A stretch of 51,847 bases of DNA from an uncultured Acidimicrobiales bacterium. GTDB lineage: Bacteria; Actinomycetota; Acidimicrobiia; Acidimicrobiales; SHLQ01. The notes under the pieces were generated by a model. That model saw only the letters and a program-made list of their open reading frames with translations. It did no database searches and had not been told where the DNA came from. The stretch covers positions 1 to 51,847 of the forward strand of contig CALHTB010000071.1 in the NCBI GenBank assembly GCA_938038785.1. The letters are read 5' to 3'. Below are positions 42,926-51,616 of the stretch, in pieces (positions within the stretch are counted from its first letter, which is position 1; every line of letters starts with the position of its first letter). The position numbers and the translations under genes are program-made.

Positions 42926-45214
42926 GTGCGTCTGACTGTCGGACGGCGCCTCGCATTGGTTATCGCCATTGCGATTTTGACGCTGATCACCATCGTGATC
43001 GTGCTCTTACGCGCCAACGCCAACGATGCTCAAGAGCGAACCGAGGACAGCCTGCGGGGAATGACCGCCACGCTTGCAGCGACGATCGAAGGGGAGCTGA
43101 TGGCGGCCGCGTCCGCGGTCGAGGTCGCGGCGGCGTCGGGCGGAGAAGAGAACGCAATCGTCAAGGCACTCGAGGATTCGGGTTTCATCGCAGCCGAAGT
43201 AATCGCGTCGGAGGGCGAGGCGTCACGGCTTCGTGCCACCAGAAACCTGATCGACCGGTCGATGTTGGACACAACCTTCGGCAAGACCAGCCGGTTAAAC
43301 GGCCGGGTCGGTGTCATCATTGGCACGCCGATGCCACAGGGCGATACGACCGCCGACCAAGTGCTGATCGGCGCCTATGACGCCGCCACGATTTTGGAGA
43401 GCATCAGCACGTCCCGGATCGGGCCGAGCACCGAAGCGCTCTTGGCCGTACGAAACACCGCCGGTGACCCGGTGATCTTCACACCAAGCCGACACGGCAA
43501 CGACCAACCGGTAGGTCAGCCCCGCGATCGGGTGACCTCGACCTTGATCGAAAACGTGCTCGATGGTGAAGGCAACTACGAGTCCGGCAGCCAGCTCATC
43601 AACGGCAGGCGTTCGGTGGTTTCGATGCAGCGGGTGCCGGGGGTCGAATGGGTGGTGATCTCAGCTACTGATGTGGGCGATGCGGGCGCAACAACCGTGC
43701 CGATCTGGCTCGTTCCAGCGTTCTTGTTGGTAGGCGGGTTGATGCTCATTCCTGTTGCGATGTTGCGAAACCGCTTGCGCCGACTCACCACTGCCGCCGA
43801 CGAGCTGAGCCGCGACCGCCTGACCACCCCGCTTGCAGATTCAAGCGACGACGAGGTCGGCGTATTGGCCCGAGCGTTGCAGGGCATCGATGACCGGCTC
43901 GAAGCCGAAGAGGGACTCCGCACACAGTCCGCGGCCACATTGCAGCACCGGGCGACCCATGACCCGCTGACGGGCCTGGCGAACCGTGCCCGACTTGTCG
44001 AAGAGCTAACCGTGGCGTTGAACAACCGCGAACCTGTCGCAGTGCTGTTCTGCGATATCGACGACTTCAAGGGCATCAACGACTCTCAGGGGCACGAGGG
44101 TGGCGACATCGTGTTGAAGTTCGTTGCTGAGCAGCTGGCCTCTGCATGTGGCCCCAACGACCTCATTGCACGTTTCGGTGGCGACGAGTTCTGTGTCCTC
44201 TCCCACTCGGGGGCCACCGCAGCACGCCAGCTTGCTGGCAAGGTTGAACGCGCACTCGACGCCACCTGTGTTGTCAACGGCACACAGCAACGGGTGGGCG
44301 GGTCGGTCGGCATGGCCATCGCCAAAATCACCGACACGCCAGACACCATCCTCAAAAGCGCCGACCTCGCCATGTACCGCGAGAAGGAACGCCGTCGCGG
44401 CCTTCGTCGGGCAGCTGGTGGAGCCGGTGGTGACATCGAGATCAGCCCCGAGCAGATACGTCTGGTCTATCAGCCAGTGGTCGAGCTCAGCGACGGTGCG
44501 ATCGTTGGCGTCGAGGTGCTTGCTCGATACATGCACCCGGTTCTCGGCATGCTCGACCCGTCGTCGTTCCTGCCACCGGGAACCGAGCGCGGCGAGTTCG
44601 ACAAGTTCGACCTCGAAATCCTGACTCGATCGATCGCGCAGCTCAGCGACTGGCTGTCCCATGGAATCGTCGACGAGCGCTTCACGATGTCGTTCAACCT
44701 CAAACCCGACCATGTGTCGGACTCCGACAGCACCCGGCAGATCTTTGAGACGCTCCGGCAGCACCGAGTGCCGTTTTCGATGCTGCAGATCGAGGTCACC
44801 GAGCACCGTCTTCACGCACACGCTGATGACCTCATCCACTCGCTGCATCTGTTGCGTGAGCGCGGCATCAAGGTCGCTATCGACGACTTCGGTATCGAGG
44901 GTTCGAACGTGGATCGGCTCGTGCAGATCCCGAGCGACACGGTCAAGATCGACCGGTCATTCGTGTCCGAGATCGACATCGATGAGCGGGCCCAGGCCCG
45001 CCTGAAGGCCATTTTGGACATCGTGAAGGCCGAGGGTCGTGTGCCAATCGTCGAGGGTGTCGAACGCCAGCGACAGGCCGACATCTTGCGAGAGCTCGAC
45101 GTTCCGTGTGCACAGGGATACCTGTGGCATGCCCCGATTTCGGCGCTGGCCCTTACTCCCCTGCTCGGCCGGGCATCACGCTGGATCAGACGGAAGCCAA
45201 ACCCCACCGTCTAG
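42926..45214 (+). CDS. Membrane GGDEF-EAL cyclic-di-GMP protein with extracytoplasmic sensor
   Basis: A 762-residue protein. A first membrane helix (LALVIAIAILTLITIVIVLL), an extracytoplasmic sensor of about 230 residues, a second helix near 262-280 (IWLVPAFLLVGGLMLIPVAM) and a HAMP-like segment precede GGDEF at about 418 (RFGGDEFCVL) and EAL. The GGDEF is intact but lacks the RxxD inhibitory site. The EAL motif reads EVLARY; NLKP, EVTEH, IDDFGIEG, VKIDRS and QGYLWHAP keep most catalytic positions. It may make or break c-di-GMP. Start GTG 42926. Confidence 0.88.
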   Translation: MRLTVGRRLALVIAIAILTLITIVIVLLRANANDAQERTEDSLRGMTATLAATIEGELMAAASAVEVAAASGGEENAIVKALEDSGFIAAEVIASEGEASRLRATRNLIDRSMLDTTFGKTSRLNGRVGVIIGTPMPQGDTTADQVLIGAYDAATILESISTSRIGPSTEALLAVRNTAGDPVIFTPSRHGNDQPVGQPRDRVTSTLIENVLDGEGNYESGSQLINGRRSVVSMQRVPGVEWVVISATDVGDAGATTVPIWLVPAFLLVGGLMLIPVAMLRNRLRRLTTAADELSRDRLTTPLADSSDDEVGVLARALQGIDDRLEAEEGLRTQSAATLQHRATHDPLTGLANRARLVEELTVALNNREPVAVLFCDIDDFKGINDSQGHEGGDIVLKFVAEQLASACGPNDLIARFGGDEFCVLSHSGATAARQLAGKVERALDATCVVNGTQQRVGGSVGMAIAKITDTPDTILKSADLAMYREKERRRGLRRAAGGAGGDIEISPEQIRLVYQPVVELSDGAIVGVEVLARYMHPVLGMLDPSSFLPPGTERGEFDKFDLEILTRSIAQLSDWLSHGIVDERFTMSFNLKPDHVSDSDSTRQIFETLRQHRVPFSMLQIEVTEHRLHAHADDLIHSLHLLRERGIKVAIDDFGIEGSNVDRLVQIPSDTVKIDRSFVSEIDIDERAQARLKAILDIVKAEGRVPIVEGVERQRQADILRELDVPCAQGYLWHAPISALALTPLLGRASRWIRRKPNPTV

Positions 45215-45233
45215 AGCTATCCTCGAACTGCTC

Positions 45234-45307
45234 GCCCCCGTGGCCAAACTGGATAAGGCAACGGGCTTCTATCCCGTCGACTGCAGGTTCGAGTCCTGCC
45301 GGGGGCA
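45234..45307 (+). tRNA. tRNA-Arg (anticodon TCT)
   Basis: A 74-nt cloverleaf: acceptor GCCCCCG with CGGGGGC, anticodon stem ACGGG/CCCGT with loop CTTCTAT (anticodon TCT), T-arm GCAGGTTCGAGTCCTGC. CC but not A follows. It lies between two GGDEF-EAL genes. Confidence 0.95.
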
Positions 45308-45375
45308 CCGCAAAAACAGCGCCGATAGGCCGTCTGGCCCTCTATTTCCCGCTCAACTCTGCCGAAATTTTTAGG

Positions 45376-47739
45376 GTGAGCGATGGCGTAAACTTTCGGG
45401 TCCTCCCGACCGAGGTTGATGATTTCCTGCGCGCGCACCCCGAAACTCAAGTCGCGGTGGTCGAAGAACCCCTGTTTCACCGGGTTCATGTGGGGTCAGT
45501 GCATCCAATTCTCACCCGCCACGACGAGGCTCCGATGCTTCGTTCGTTTGGCCGGGCAACCCATGCGTCGGTAATACAAGCGGTCCGTTCTGCACGTCTC
45601 GATGGGTCGGCGCATATTCCCGTTCTGCTGTTTGGACAAGAACAGCACCTGAGCGTCGTCAGCCTCGTCGGTTCGCCGTACCTACTGATGCTGCTTCACC
45701 CCACCGAAGGCATCGGCACGGTATCGCCACTCGCCGATTCTTCCGGGGTCGCTGTCTACCGAGGCACGTGCGATTCCCAGACCCGGATTCTTGCGCTCGA
45801 TGCCGAGCTTGCCGAGACGGTTGGTATCGCGCCTGTGCGGAGCCGAATGCACCTGCTGACCTCGCTTGTGCACCCCGATTCGGCCGCCGAGCTGCTCGAC
45901 TGTTGGGTTGATAGTTCCGCGTTGGGCGCATCGTCGTGCTTGGTTCGCTTGCATGACGACGGTGATGCCGAATCAGAGCGCTTTTTCCAGGTGACCATGA
46001 TCGCCAACGGTGAGCAGTCGAGCTTTGTGTTCGTCGACGCAACCAACAACCCGCAGGCACAACGATCACAGGACCAGCGCCAACGGCTACAGACGATCAC
46101 CGAGACTGTGCCGCAGGGCATCTTTCGAGTGTCGGGCCGCGGAAACCTGCTCTACAAGAACTCCAAGCTTGACGACATTTTCGGGCGTGAGCTGGTCGAC
46201 TTACAGGACTTCCTCGATCTCGAAACCGGCTCGGGTGAGCCGCTGTACCTTGAGGTGACCAACCAGCTCGAACAGTCTGGCGATGAGTGCGTGGTCGACA
46301 TTGATCACACCGTCGGAGGTTCGCACAGAACCATTCGTATCCGCGTCCGTAGCTACAGCGGCCTCGACGGTCTGCCCGAGTATGTTGGTTCGGCCGAGGA
46401 CGTCACCGATGAAGTTCGACGGTCGGCCCAGCTTGAGACCGAAGCGTTCACCGACCCCATGACGGGTGCGGCCAATCGTCGAGCACTCGAGATGACGCTC
46501 ACCGAGTTGCTCGAAGAGCCCGATGGCAGCATGTTCGCCGTGTTGCTGTGCGACCTCGACGGCTTCAAGCAGGTAAACGACTCACTCGGCCACGGTGCTG
46601 GCGATGACGTGATTGCCGAAGTCGGCCGCCGACTCCAAGAGGTCAGTCGCGACGTCGACACGGTGGCCCGTCTCGGCGGCGATGAATTTGTGGTCGTCGC
46701 AAAGGACGTGCGTGATTACGACCACGCTATGGAATTCGCCGAGCGCATTCTTCCGTTGCTGCGGGCCCCCTTCTCGATCGCTGACACCCAAATCGAGCTC
46801 AGCGGCAGCGTTGGAGTGGCGATTTCGCAGCCAGACTCGACCATGCTCGGTGTGCTGCAACAGGCCGACCACGCCATGTACGAAGCAAAGCGGGCCGGAC
46901 GAAACCAGGCGATGGCCTACGAGACCCCCGACGAGTCGAGCACGATCTCGCCGCTGGCGCTTCGCCGTGACTTGCGCCGAGCCATCTCGCAGAACGGCCT
47001 CGACCTTGCCTTCCAGCCGATTTATGCCATTAACGACCTCGAGACCGCTGTGTCGGCCGAGTCGTTGCTTCGGTGGAATCACCCGGTTCAGGGCCAGATC
47101 GACCCGGGCAAGATGATCTCAATTGCCGAACAGAGCGGTTTGGTGCACGAGCTCGGTGAGTGGATTGTGACCGAGTCGATCATGTCTGCGGCTGCGGTGA
47201 ACCAAGGCCGCGAGGAAGGTACAGACCCGATCTCGATTGCGGTCAACGTGTCGACACTTCAAGTTGGCCAGCCCGACTTCATCGAGGTCGTGAAGGCATC
47301 GCTCGAGTTCAGCGAGCTCGACCCGAGCCTGCTGATGATCGAGCTGACCGAGACGTTCCTCATCGATCGCGTCGACAACGCCCGTGAAGCCATCGAGACG
47401 CTTACCGAACTCGGCGTCCGATTCGCAATCGACGACTTCGGAACCGGCACATCGACGTTTGAGTATTTGCTGACGCTGCCAATTCACGCGGTGAAGATCG
47501 ACGATTCGTTCACCCGACGCCTTTCAACGCCTCGTGGTGCAGCGATGTTGCGCGGCATGGCATCAGCGTGTCGAGAGCTCGACATGTTGGTCATTGCCGA
47601 GGGTATTGAGACGTTCGACCAGCTAAACGCCGCTCGTAGGGCCGGCGTCACCCACGCGCAGGGTTACCTTCTGGGCATGCCGGTGGCTACGTCGAACCTC
47701 GGCATGCGTGAGAACAGCGACGCCAACCGGGTCGCCTAA
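45376..47739 (+). CDS. PAS-GGDEF-EAL cyclic-di-GMP protein
   Basis: A soluble 787-residue protein. Residues 1-210 resemble nothing I can name; a PAS domain lies near 245-355 (TVPQGIFRVSGRGNLLYKNS; GLPEYVGSAEDVT), then GGDEF (RLGGDEFVVV) preceded by an RDVD inhibitory I-site, then EAL with ESLLRWNHP, NVSTLQ, ELTET, AIDDFGTGTS, VKIDDS, IAEGIE and QGYLLG. All EAL catalytic positions look intact, so it may be bifunctional. GTG 45376 is chosen because the frame upstream overlaps the tRNA-Arg. Confidence 0.87.
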   Translation: MSDGVNFRVLPTEVDDFLRAHPETQVAVVEEPLFHRVHVGSVHPILTRHDEAPMLRSFGRATHASVIQAVRSARLDGSAHIPVLLFGQEQHLSVVSLVGSPYLLMLLHPTEGIGTVSPLADSSGVAVYRGTCDSQTRILALDAELAETVGIAPVRSRMHLLTSLVHPDSAAELLDCWVDSSALGASSCLVRLHDDGDAESERFFQVTMIANGEQSSFVFVDATNNPQAQRSQDQRQRLQTITETVPQGIFRVSGRGNLLYKNSKLDDIFGRELVDLQDFLDLETGSGEPLYLEVTNQLEQSGDECVVDIDHTVGGSHRTIRIRVRSYSGLDGLPEYVGSAEDVTDEVRRSAQLETEAFTDPMTGAANRRALEMTLTELLEEPDGSMFAVLLCDLDGFKQVNDSLGHGAGDDVIAEVGRRLQEVSRDVDTVARLGGDEFVVVAKDVRDYDHAMEFAERILPLLRAPFSIADTQIELSGSVGVAISQPDSTMLGVLQQADHAMYEAKRAGRNQAMAYETPDESSTISPLALRRDLRRAISQNGLDLAFQPIYAINDLETAVSAESLLRWNHPVQGQIDPGKMISIAEQSGLVHELGEWIVTESIMSAAAVNQGREEGTDPISIAVNVSTLQVGQPDFIEVVKASLEFSELDPSLLMIELTETFLIDRVDNAREAIETLTELGVRFAIDDFGTGTSTFEYLLTLPIHAVKIDDSFTRRLSTPRGAAMLRGMASACRELDMLVIAEGIETFDQLNAARRAGVTHAQGYLLGMPVATSNLGMRENSDANRVA

Positions 47740-47822
47740 CCGACGGCTGCGCGAATAAGACAGGTTTCACGTCGCCAAGAACGGCTGTGAGCTCTATAGT
47801 GAAGGCCGCTTGAAACAAGCAT

Positions 47823-47897
47823 GGTGGCTGTAGCTCAGGTAGGTAGAGCACCGCGTTGTGGTCGCGGCGGTCGCGGGTTCAAATCCCGTCAGCCACC
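47823..47897 (+). tRNA. tRNA-His (anticodon GTG)
   Basis: A 75-nt cloverleaf including the extra G-1 (47823) opposite discriminator C (47897), typical of tRNA-His. Acceptor GTGGCTG pairs with CAGCCAC; the anticodon loop TTGTGGT gives GTG. An encoded CCA follows (47898-47900). Confidence 0.95.
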
Positions 47898-47956
47898 CCA
47901 AGTCAAACGATGTGCCGGATCCCTCGGGGCTCGGTATCCTCTGGAGACACATACAT

Positions 47957-48029
47957 GCGCCTCTAGCTCAGTTGGTAGAGCATCGGACTCTTAATCCGCA
48001 GGTCCTCGGTTCGATCCCGAGGGGGCGTA
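47957..48029 (+). tRNA. tRNA-Lys (anticodon CTT)
   Basis: A 73-nt cloverleaf: D-arm with TAGCTCAGTTGGTAGA, anticodon loop CTCTTAA (CTT), T-arm CTCGGTTCGATCCCGAG. The first acceptor pair is G-T. Separated from tRNA-His by about 56 bp. Confidence 0.95.
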
Positions 48030-48034
48030 CAAGC

Positions 48035-48074
48035 AGTGAAGCCCAGGCCCAGCGCCTGGGCTTCACTCGTTTTT
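48035..48074 (+). terminator. Intrinsic terminator after tRNA-Lys
   Basis: AGTGAAGCCCAGGC (48035-48048) pairs exactly with 48054-48067 across a 5-nt loop, followed by CGTTTTT. Confidence 0.92.
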
Positions 48075-48095
48075 GCGGCTTGCTGGCGGCCAAAT

Positions 48096-48137
48096 GTTGC
48101 CCGAACCGGTCAAGGTTGACCGGTTCGGGCAACTTTT
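48096..48137 (+). terminator. Second hairpin, 18-bp perfect arms, then TTTT
   Basis: GTTGCCCGAACCGGTCAA (48096-48113) pairs exactly with 48116-48133, leaving a 2-nt centre, then TTTT. It may back up the tRNA-Lys terminator or end transcripts from the minus-strand gene at 48236. The remaining 48138-48235 holds no gene that I can see. Confidence 0.75.
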
Positions 48138-48235
48138 CACTACAGGATCTGACTGCGCTGGCGAGCGCTGCCTTCAATCGTTCGCTCTCCGTCTGCGGTG
48201 CGGTCATAGCCCGCCAACCGACCCGCCGTGAGCAC

Positions 48236-48958
48236 TCATTCGATAATGATGAGACGGCTCGAGATTTCGAGCAGGCCTGGGTTGTCGACGGCCGACGTGA
48301 GCAACCTAACCGTCTCAAGGTCGACCGCGGTAAGTTCCACGGCGATGCGGATGGTGTTGTTACTGGCGCGATTACCGGGCCCTGAACCTAAACCGAGCCA
48401 CTGCACATCGTTGTCGCGCAGAGCTTGCTTGACGGCAGCCCGCTCGGCCATCAATTCGGTCATGTTCACCGGGGAGGAAACGACACACGCTTGAGCGTCG
48501 GCGGTATCAAGCTCGGCCCGCACCTCATCGAGGTCACCGGTTGCGAACAGACGCGGGGTGTTCCCTCCGACTAACCCGGCGAACCGTTCGGGGTTTGCTG
48601 TGCCCCACGCCCGCAGCTCTTGAATTCGAACGAGGTTCTCAATGTCCTGACACTCAGCGGGCAACGGGAAGAGCTCAAGTGAGAAGCTCGGGTCGTCAAT
48701 AGCCGAGATCTCGTTAGAGCGTTCTTCGATGAGGGTGGCCCGACCATCGATTGGAGGCCACGAATAGCGGGCGGTGTGGTGACCCATTCGGACGCCGGGG
48801 TAGTGGGTGGTCCAGGAGGGGTGGAAATTCAGCCCGTCGATTATGGTGCCGCCGCACTGGACCGGCTCCGACGTCAGGATTACACCAGCACAGGCCTCCG
48901 GAGCGCCGCGGCCGTTGTCGATAAACAGACCCCCTCGTGTTAATGCTTGCTTGCGCAT
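48236..48958 (-). CDS. Hypothetical protein, likely 5'-truncated exported protein
   Basis: About 240 residues. The start region GLFIDNGRGAPEACAGVILT and SEPVQCGGTIIDGLNF resembles the part just after the signal peptide in actinobacterial secreted proteins with a CxG..PxQCGG pattern, but no signal peptide is present. ATG 48958 lies inside the divergent lipoprotein gene (22-bp overlap). Further downstream LDTADAQACVVSSPVNM and VLGLG-like segments suggest a stable fold. Probably lost its secretion signal by rearrangement, or uses a start I cannot see. Confidence 0.55.
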   Translation of the reverse strand: MRKQALTRGGLFIDNGRGAPEACAGVILTSEPVQCGGTIIDGLNFHPSWTTHYPGVRMGHHTARYSWPPIDGRATLIEERSNEISAIDDPSFSLELFPLPAECQDIENLVRIQELRAWGTANPERFAGLVGGNTPRLFATGDLDEVRAELDTADAQACVVSSPVNMTELMAERAAVKQALRDNDVQWLGLGSGPGNRASNNTIRIAVELTAVDLETVRLLTSAVDNPGLLEISSRLIIIE

Positions 48959-49308
48959 GCATCTTTCTTGCGGCCTGCTCACCGTCAGGGCGGCCCTCGT
49001 CCCTCTGGGCGTTTGACGGTGGAGTCGTCTCTGCCGACGGCAACTCCGTTGAGCTCGATGCATACGGGGTTCCCGATCCGACCTGCTTCGAATTCGACCG
49101 AGTCGAAAGTGAAATCGTCGACGGCGAGCTAGTCGTCTCGCTCTTCTATCTAGGCCCACAGGAAGGTCAGTTCTGCAACATTCCTTGCCCGCTCGGCTCG
49201 CGACGCCTGTCTTTCCCACTAGACACAGCCCGAGAGCCTGGAACGCCTGCCGTCAAAAACCCAGACACCGGACAGCACTGCAGCGAACAACTGGCCTCGG
49301 GCGGCTAG
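48937..49308 (+). CDS. Small predicted lipoprotein
   Basis: A 123-residue exported protein starting at GTG 48937 (or ATG 48943). Hydrophobic N-terminus MLMLACACIFLAACSPSG ends in lipobox LAAC. The mature part has cysteines in pairs (CFEF, CNIPC, HCSE) suggestive of disulfides. No strong ribosome site. Its 5' end overlaps the divergent gene start, so one of the two starts is probably wrong. Function unknown. Confidence 0.6.
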   Translation: MLMLACACIFLAACSPSGRPSSLWAFDGGVVSADGNSVELDAYGVPDPTCFEFDRVESEIVDGELVVSLFYLGPQEGQFCNIPCPLGSRRLSFPLDTAREPGTPAVKNPDTGQHCSEQLASGG

Positions 49309-49383
49309 GCAACACTGCCGGGCCATTCTGGGTTCTTCTTCCACTGACTAAACAATCGACCCGTGTGGGAGACTTAAAGGGGT

Positions 49384-49881
49384 ATGGAGCCCGCGGCGGA
49401 ATTCGATAGTTGGTATCGACAGCAGTACAAAACGGTTCTTGCTGCGGCCGTGGTTTGTGCTGCTGGTGAGCGGGCCCTTGCTGAAGACGCTACGAGTGAC
49501 GCGTTCGTCAAGGCGTTCAAGAAGTGGAACTCTGTCTCACAGATGGACTCCCCAGTTGCGTGGACCACAACAGTGGCAGCCAACCGAGTTCGACGGTTGC
49601 AGCGGCGTCGTATCAATCGCATCAATCGAGAGGCACGAACCGCTGTCCCCGAGGCAACCACCGATAGCTATCAATCGGACCGCGATGCCCTTTGGTGCAG
49701 CGTCGCCAAGCTGAGTCCTCGCCAGCGAGAAGCGCTCGTGCTCCGGTATGTGCACGGCGCCACGCAAGCCGAGACCGCAGAGTCTTTAGGGATCGCGTCT
49801 GGCACTGCTGCGGCGACGTTGAACCAGGCCCGCTCACGGCTGCACGAAGAACTGGCTCGAAACGGAAGTATCGATGACTGA
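49384..49881 (+). CDS. ECF-type RNA polymerase sigma factor
   Basis: A 165-residue sigma factor. Region 2 appears as EDATSDAFVKAFKKW and SPVAWTTTVAANRVRRLQRRR; region 4 as LSPRQREALVLRYVHG and SLGIASGTAAATLNQAR. AAAGGGGT six bases before ATG 49384 is a good ribosome site. The downstream gene overlaps by 8 bp and encodes a single-pass membrane protein, the arrangement of sigma and anti-sigma/sensor pairs. Which genes it controls is unknown. Confidence 0.9.
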   Translation: MEPAAEFDSWYRQQYKTVLAAAVVCAAGERALAEDATSDAFVKAFKKWNSVSQMDSPVAWTTTVAANRVRRLQRRRINRINREARTAVPEATTDSYQSDRDALWCSVAKLSPRQREALVLRYVHGATQAETAESLGIASGTAAATLNQARSRLHEELARNGSIDD

Positions 49882-51616
49882 CGAATTTGAAGAAGAGATC
49901 TTTGGAGAGATGGATGACATTCGAGGCGACAACCGAGTCGCTATTCCCGGCGTCGGCCACATCCACCGACAGGTCGCCACCCAACAACGCCGAGCCGGCT
50001 TTGCCCTAGCGGCGCTGGTGATTGCAGGCGTCGCTGGATTCTGGGCGACCCGAACCGATTCAACCGAGCTCGCCACAGGCGATGAAGCAGTTACCGCCGA
50101 CACCATGCAGGCGCAGAGCTCGAACGACGCCGGTTCGGTCGCCGATGACAGCGCGCCCACGCAGATCGCCCCACTCAGCGAAACCCGGCTGCGGCTCGCC
50201 GCGACTCCAAGCTGGTTCGTAGTAGCGAGCGAAGGAGTCCCAGACAGCGAATTCCGAGATGCGGTGTCCTTCGTCGACAACCACATCATTCTGGGCAGCT
50301 GCCTAGGCGCCCCATATGACATTGAGTGGACACAAGATGGTTTCACCGTCGTACGCCCAACGCCGATCGACCCGAGTGTCCCGGTCCCACTAATCGGATG
50401 CCCCGAACCATCAGGAATGCAGTTGGCTACCATGCGACCTGGCCTGTCGGTCTCCGCTTTCGCCAACTCCGACGGAACGATCGATCTCGTATCGGCAGAA
50501 TGGAAAGTCACGTTGTCGGCAAATCCAGACAACGATGCACTGTTCATCTACCGGTCGCTCCCCGAGGCTGAAGCAGCAGCGCTTGCCGAAGAGCGGGGAT
50601 GGCGTTGGCGAGTCGTGCACCGCGATGGCGTGGACCTTGGATACACCTTCGACTACGACGGAAAGCGGCTGAACTTCTCGGTTCGAGACGGCATCGTCAT
50701 CCATGTACGAACCGACGACGAGCTCGGCACGCCCGAAGCCCCGCAAGTCACTACTACGACCATTGTTGCTGGACCCACCGGGCAATACCTGTCGCTCACG
50801 GTCGAAGAGGCGGTCGCTCTCGCAGACTCAAATGGTCTTCGTTGGCGACTCGTTCGAATCGATGGAGAAGACCAACGAGTCACTTCAGACCTGAGGCCGG
50901 GCCGCCTGAACTTCGTGGTAGAGGACAACGTCGTCGTAGAGGTCATCGTCGAAGACGACACCCGAGCGACGCCTCAAGGCGATGAGCAACCGATCGCCGT
51001 CCCAATGGTTGACGGTTCTGTTATCGACGCAGCTGTGGCCGAGATCGAGGCCGCTGGCCTTGTGGCCGAGATTCGATTCGGTGACTTCCCGAACGGAGTT
51101 GCCGAACACGTCATTCGGACAGACCCACCAGCCGACGCAGGGGTCGGCAGGGGCAGCACGGTCGTCCTCATTGCGCAGAAGCCGGTCGAGGATCAAGGAG
51201 ACATCGAGGGCGCTCCGTTTATTGCCCTTGAGCAGCTGATTGTCGACAACCAAGACATATTCGTGGGCTACTACGTGCAGGATGGGTTGCGTGTTGTCAG
51301 GACGTCTCCATCGGCCGATATCGCGAACGCTCGGGCGATGCTCGAGAACATTCCGAACCTTGAGTTCACGGTTTCCCCCTGCACCCGTTCGAGGGAGCAA
51401 CTTGCCGGAATTGTTGATGACCTCAAAGAGTTCGCTCAGCAGATCGAACTAGATAGCCCAACCTTGTATGGCATCGATGCTGAAAGCTGCGCCGTGCTTT
51501 TCGGTGCAACTCTTTCACCAGAGCTAGAAGGCCAGTTCGCAGCTGAGTTCGGAAACTCAGTCATTATCGATCCCAACTTCTCGCTCTTGCGGGCGCCTCT
51601 GACTCCAGACGAGTAG
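49874..51616 (+). CDS. Membrane-anchored putative anti-sigma/sensor with I78-like repeats and a PASTA domain
   Basis: A 580-residue protein overlapping the sigma gene by 8 bp. Residues 1-40 are cytoplasmic, one helix at about 41-58 (AGFALAALVIAGVAGFWA), the rest outside. Two internal repeats (about 235-285 and 315-362) share the pattern AL-x5-GWRWRVVHRDG, then RLNFSVRDGIVIHV, like potato inhibitor I/I78 folds. A PASTA domain follows at about 375-440 (DPPADAGVGRGSTVVL), then a cysteine-containing C-terminal domain. The short N-terminus has no zinc HxxxCxxC anti-sigma motif, so direct sigma binding is an inference from gene order. PASTA suggests sensing of cell-wall fragments. Confidence 0.75.
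   Translation: MTDEFEEEIFGEMDDIRGDNRVAIPGVGHIHRQVATQQRRAGFALAALVIAGVAGFWATRTDSTELATGDEAVTADTMQAQSSNDAGSVADDSAPTQIAPLSETRLRLAATPSWFVVASEGVPDSEFRDAVSFVDNHIILGSCLGAPYDIEWTQDGFTVVRPTPIDPSVPVPLIGCPEPSGMQLATMRPGLSVSAFANSDGTIDLVSAEWKVTLSANPDNDALFIYRSLPEAEAAALAEERGWRWRVVHRDGVDLGYTFDYDGKRLNFSVRDGIVIHVRTDDELGTPEAPQVTTTTIVAGPTGQYLSLTVEEAVALADSNGLRWRLVRIDGEDQRVTSDLRPGRLNFVVEDNVVVEVIVEDDTRATPQGDEQPIAVPMVDGSVIDAAVAEIEAAGLVAEIRFGDFPNGVAEHVIRTDPPADAGVGRGSTVVLIAQKPVEDQGDIEGAPFIALEQLIVDNQDIFVGYYVQDGLRVVRTSPSADIANARAMLENIPNLEFTVSPCTRSREQLAGIVDDLKEFAQQIELDSPTLYGIDAESCAVLFGATLSPELEGQFAAEFGNSVIIDPNFSLLRAPLTPDE

Noticed and set aside
45106-45375. N-terminal extension of the PAS-GGDEF-EAL frame
   Set aside because: It overlaps the preceding GGDEF gene and the tRNA-Arg; the start at 45376 is more sensible.
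48959-49219. Arg-rich N-terminal extension of the minus-strand gene at 48236
   Set aside because: Composition is that of an antisense shadow of the lipoprotein gene.
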